In this document: piece after piece, positions 6,172-6,577 of the stretch
Layout: each line of letters starts with the position of its first letter
How positions within the stretch are numbered: the first letter of the stretch is position 1
Assembly (NCBI GenBank): GCA_013001485.1
Contig: JABDMN010000274.1
Location: 1 to 6,577, forward strand
Direction of reading: 5' to 3'
Origin: Acidimicrobiia bacterium
GTDB taxonomy: Bacteria > Actinomycetota > Acidimicrobiia > Spongiisociales > UBA5794
DNA length: 6,577 nt
Translations under genes and position numbers: made by a program
The notes under the pieces: model-generated
Database searches by the model: none
What the model saw: only the letters and a program-made list of their open reading frames with translations
What the model was told of the DNA's origin: nothing

Positions 6172-6577
6172 GTGACCTCCGTTTCCGCGTCAGCAATCCG
6201 TCAAGCAGTCGTTCTGGTGGGTGGTCGTGGCACCAGGATGTGGCCGTTGACGGCATCGACTCCCAAGTCGTTGTTGCCGCTGGCAGGCCGTCCATTCCTC
6301 GAGCACCAGTTGAGCCAGCTTGCCGCCGCCGGCATTGAGGAGGTCGTGCTCGCCGTCGGCCTCGATCAGGTCGAGGCCTGGCGCGGGTATGCCTCCAGCG
6401 CGACCGGAGGACCCCGTCTCGACCTCGCGGTCGAGGAACGCCCGCTCGATACGGCTGGCGCCGTGACCCAGATCCTGGATCAGCTCGACGATCGCTTCCT
6501 CGTGCTGAACGGTGATGTGATCTTCACCACCGCCGTGTCCGAGTTCCTGTCTGCCGTACCCCCGGCCGGCGCCGTGC
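6172..6577 (+). CDS. Sugar-nucleotide pyrophosphorylase, mannose-1-phosphate guanylyltransferase-like (3' end outside window)
   Basis: The first 135 residues of a nucleotidyltransferase that joins a sugar 1-phosphate to an NTP, releasing pyrophosphate and giving an activated sugar for glycan synthesis. Seen: the nucleotide-binding signature GGRGTRMWPLT (17-27) with PKSLLPLAGRP (31-41), AAGIEEVVLAVG (52-63), VEERPLDTAGAV (87-98), and the metal-binding LNGDV (112-116). The usual PKP reads PKS here. The early AGI-EEVVLAVG and E-x-PL-TAGA patterns resemble GDP-mannose pyrophosphorylases of the GMPPB/Rv3264c type more than RmlA, but the sugar- and base-determining regions are mostly beyond the edge. 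GTG 6172 is preferred because it puts the signature 16 residues in, normal for the family; an in-frame ATG at 6124 would add 16 residues and has GGAG only 1 nt upstream. Divergent from the transporter. Confidence 0.9.
   Translation, partial: MTSVSASAIRQAVVLVGGRGTRMWPLTASTPKSLLPLAGRPFLEHQLSQLAAAGIEEVVLAVGLDQVEAWRGYASSATGGPRLDLAVEERPLDTAGAVTQILDQLDDRFLVLNGDVIFTTAVSEFLSAVPPAGAV

Noticed and set aside
6011..6295. A 94-codon minus-strand open frame between the transporter and the nucleotidyltransferase.
   Set aside because: It overlaps the starts of both real genes in other frames and shows no recognisable motif.

Overview
The window is a GC-rich, very densely packed bacterial chromosome segment. 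Three features suggest an actinobacterium: the GC bias, a split acyl-CoA carboxylase next to a short biotin ligase, and TANNNT boxes 7-8 nt upstream of two start codons that lack a Shine-Dalgarno (a leaderless-transcript pattern). An acidimicrobial-type lineage is possible, but the genus cannot be read from this sequence. There are seven protein genes, two of them cut by the window edges. I see no RNA gene, mobile element, CRISPR array or stretch over 300 bases without a gene.

Left block (1-3491): a biotin-dependent acyl-CoA carboxylase module. On the minus strand a 515-residue carboxyltransferase (beta) subunit is followed after 9 bp by the biotin carboxylase (alpha) subunit, whose 3' end lies beyond position 1. 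Divergent from them, across about 105 bp, is a minimal biotin-protein ligase (BirA type without a DNA-binding domain). The ligase would attach biotin to the carrier domain expected at the missing end of the alpha subunit. The enzyme would make malonyl-CoA and/or methylmalonyl-CoA. The shared intergenic region holds a candidate promoter and a small inverted repeat.

Middle block (3488-4622): a single type IV prepilin-like gene on the minus strand overlaps the ligase gene tail to tail by 4 bp. Divergent from it is a small dienelactone-hydrolase-like protein in which the expected nucleophile and histidine positions both read alanine, so it may be a pseudoenzyme.

Right block (4623-6577): a 12-helix-type MFS transporter on the minus strand abuts the hydrolase-like gene with no gap between the two stop codons. 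Divergent from it is the 5' part of a sugar-nucleotide pyrophosphorylase resembling mannose-1-phosphate guanylyltransferases.

The genes alternate strands (two minus, one plus, one minus, one plus, one minus, one plus), giving three divergent promoter regions and two convergent junctions with no space between genes. Apart from the carboxylase/ligase set, nothing indicates one shared pathway. No clearly new multi-gene system is visible; the most unusual items are the hydrolase-like pseudoenzyme, the valine at the expected specificity position of the carboxyltransferase, and the palindrome between carboxylase and ligase.
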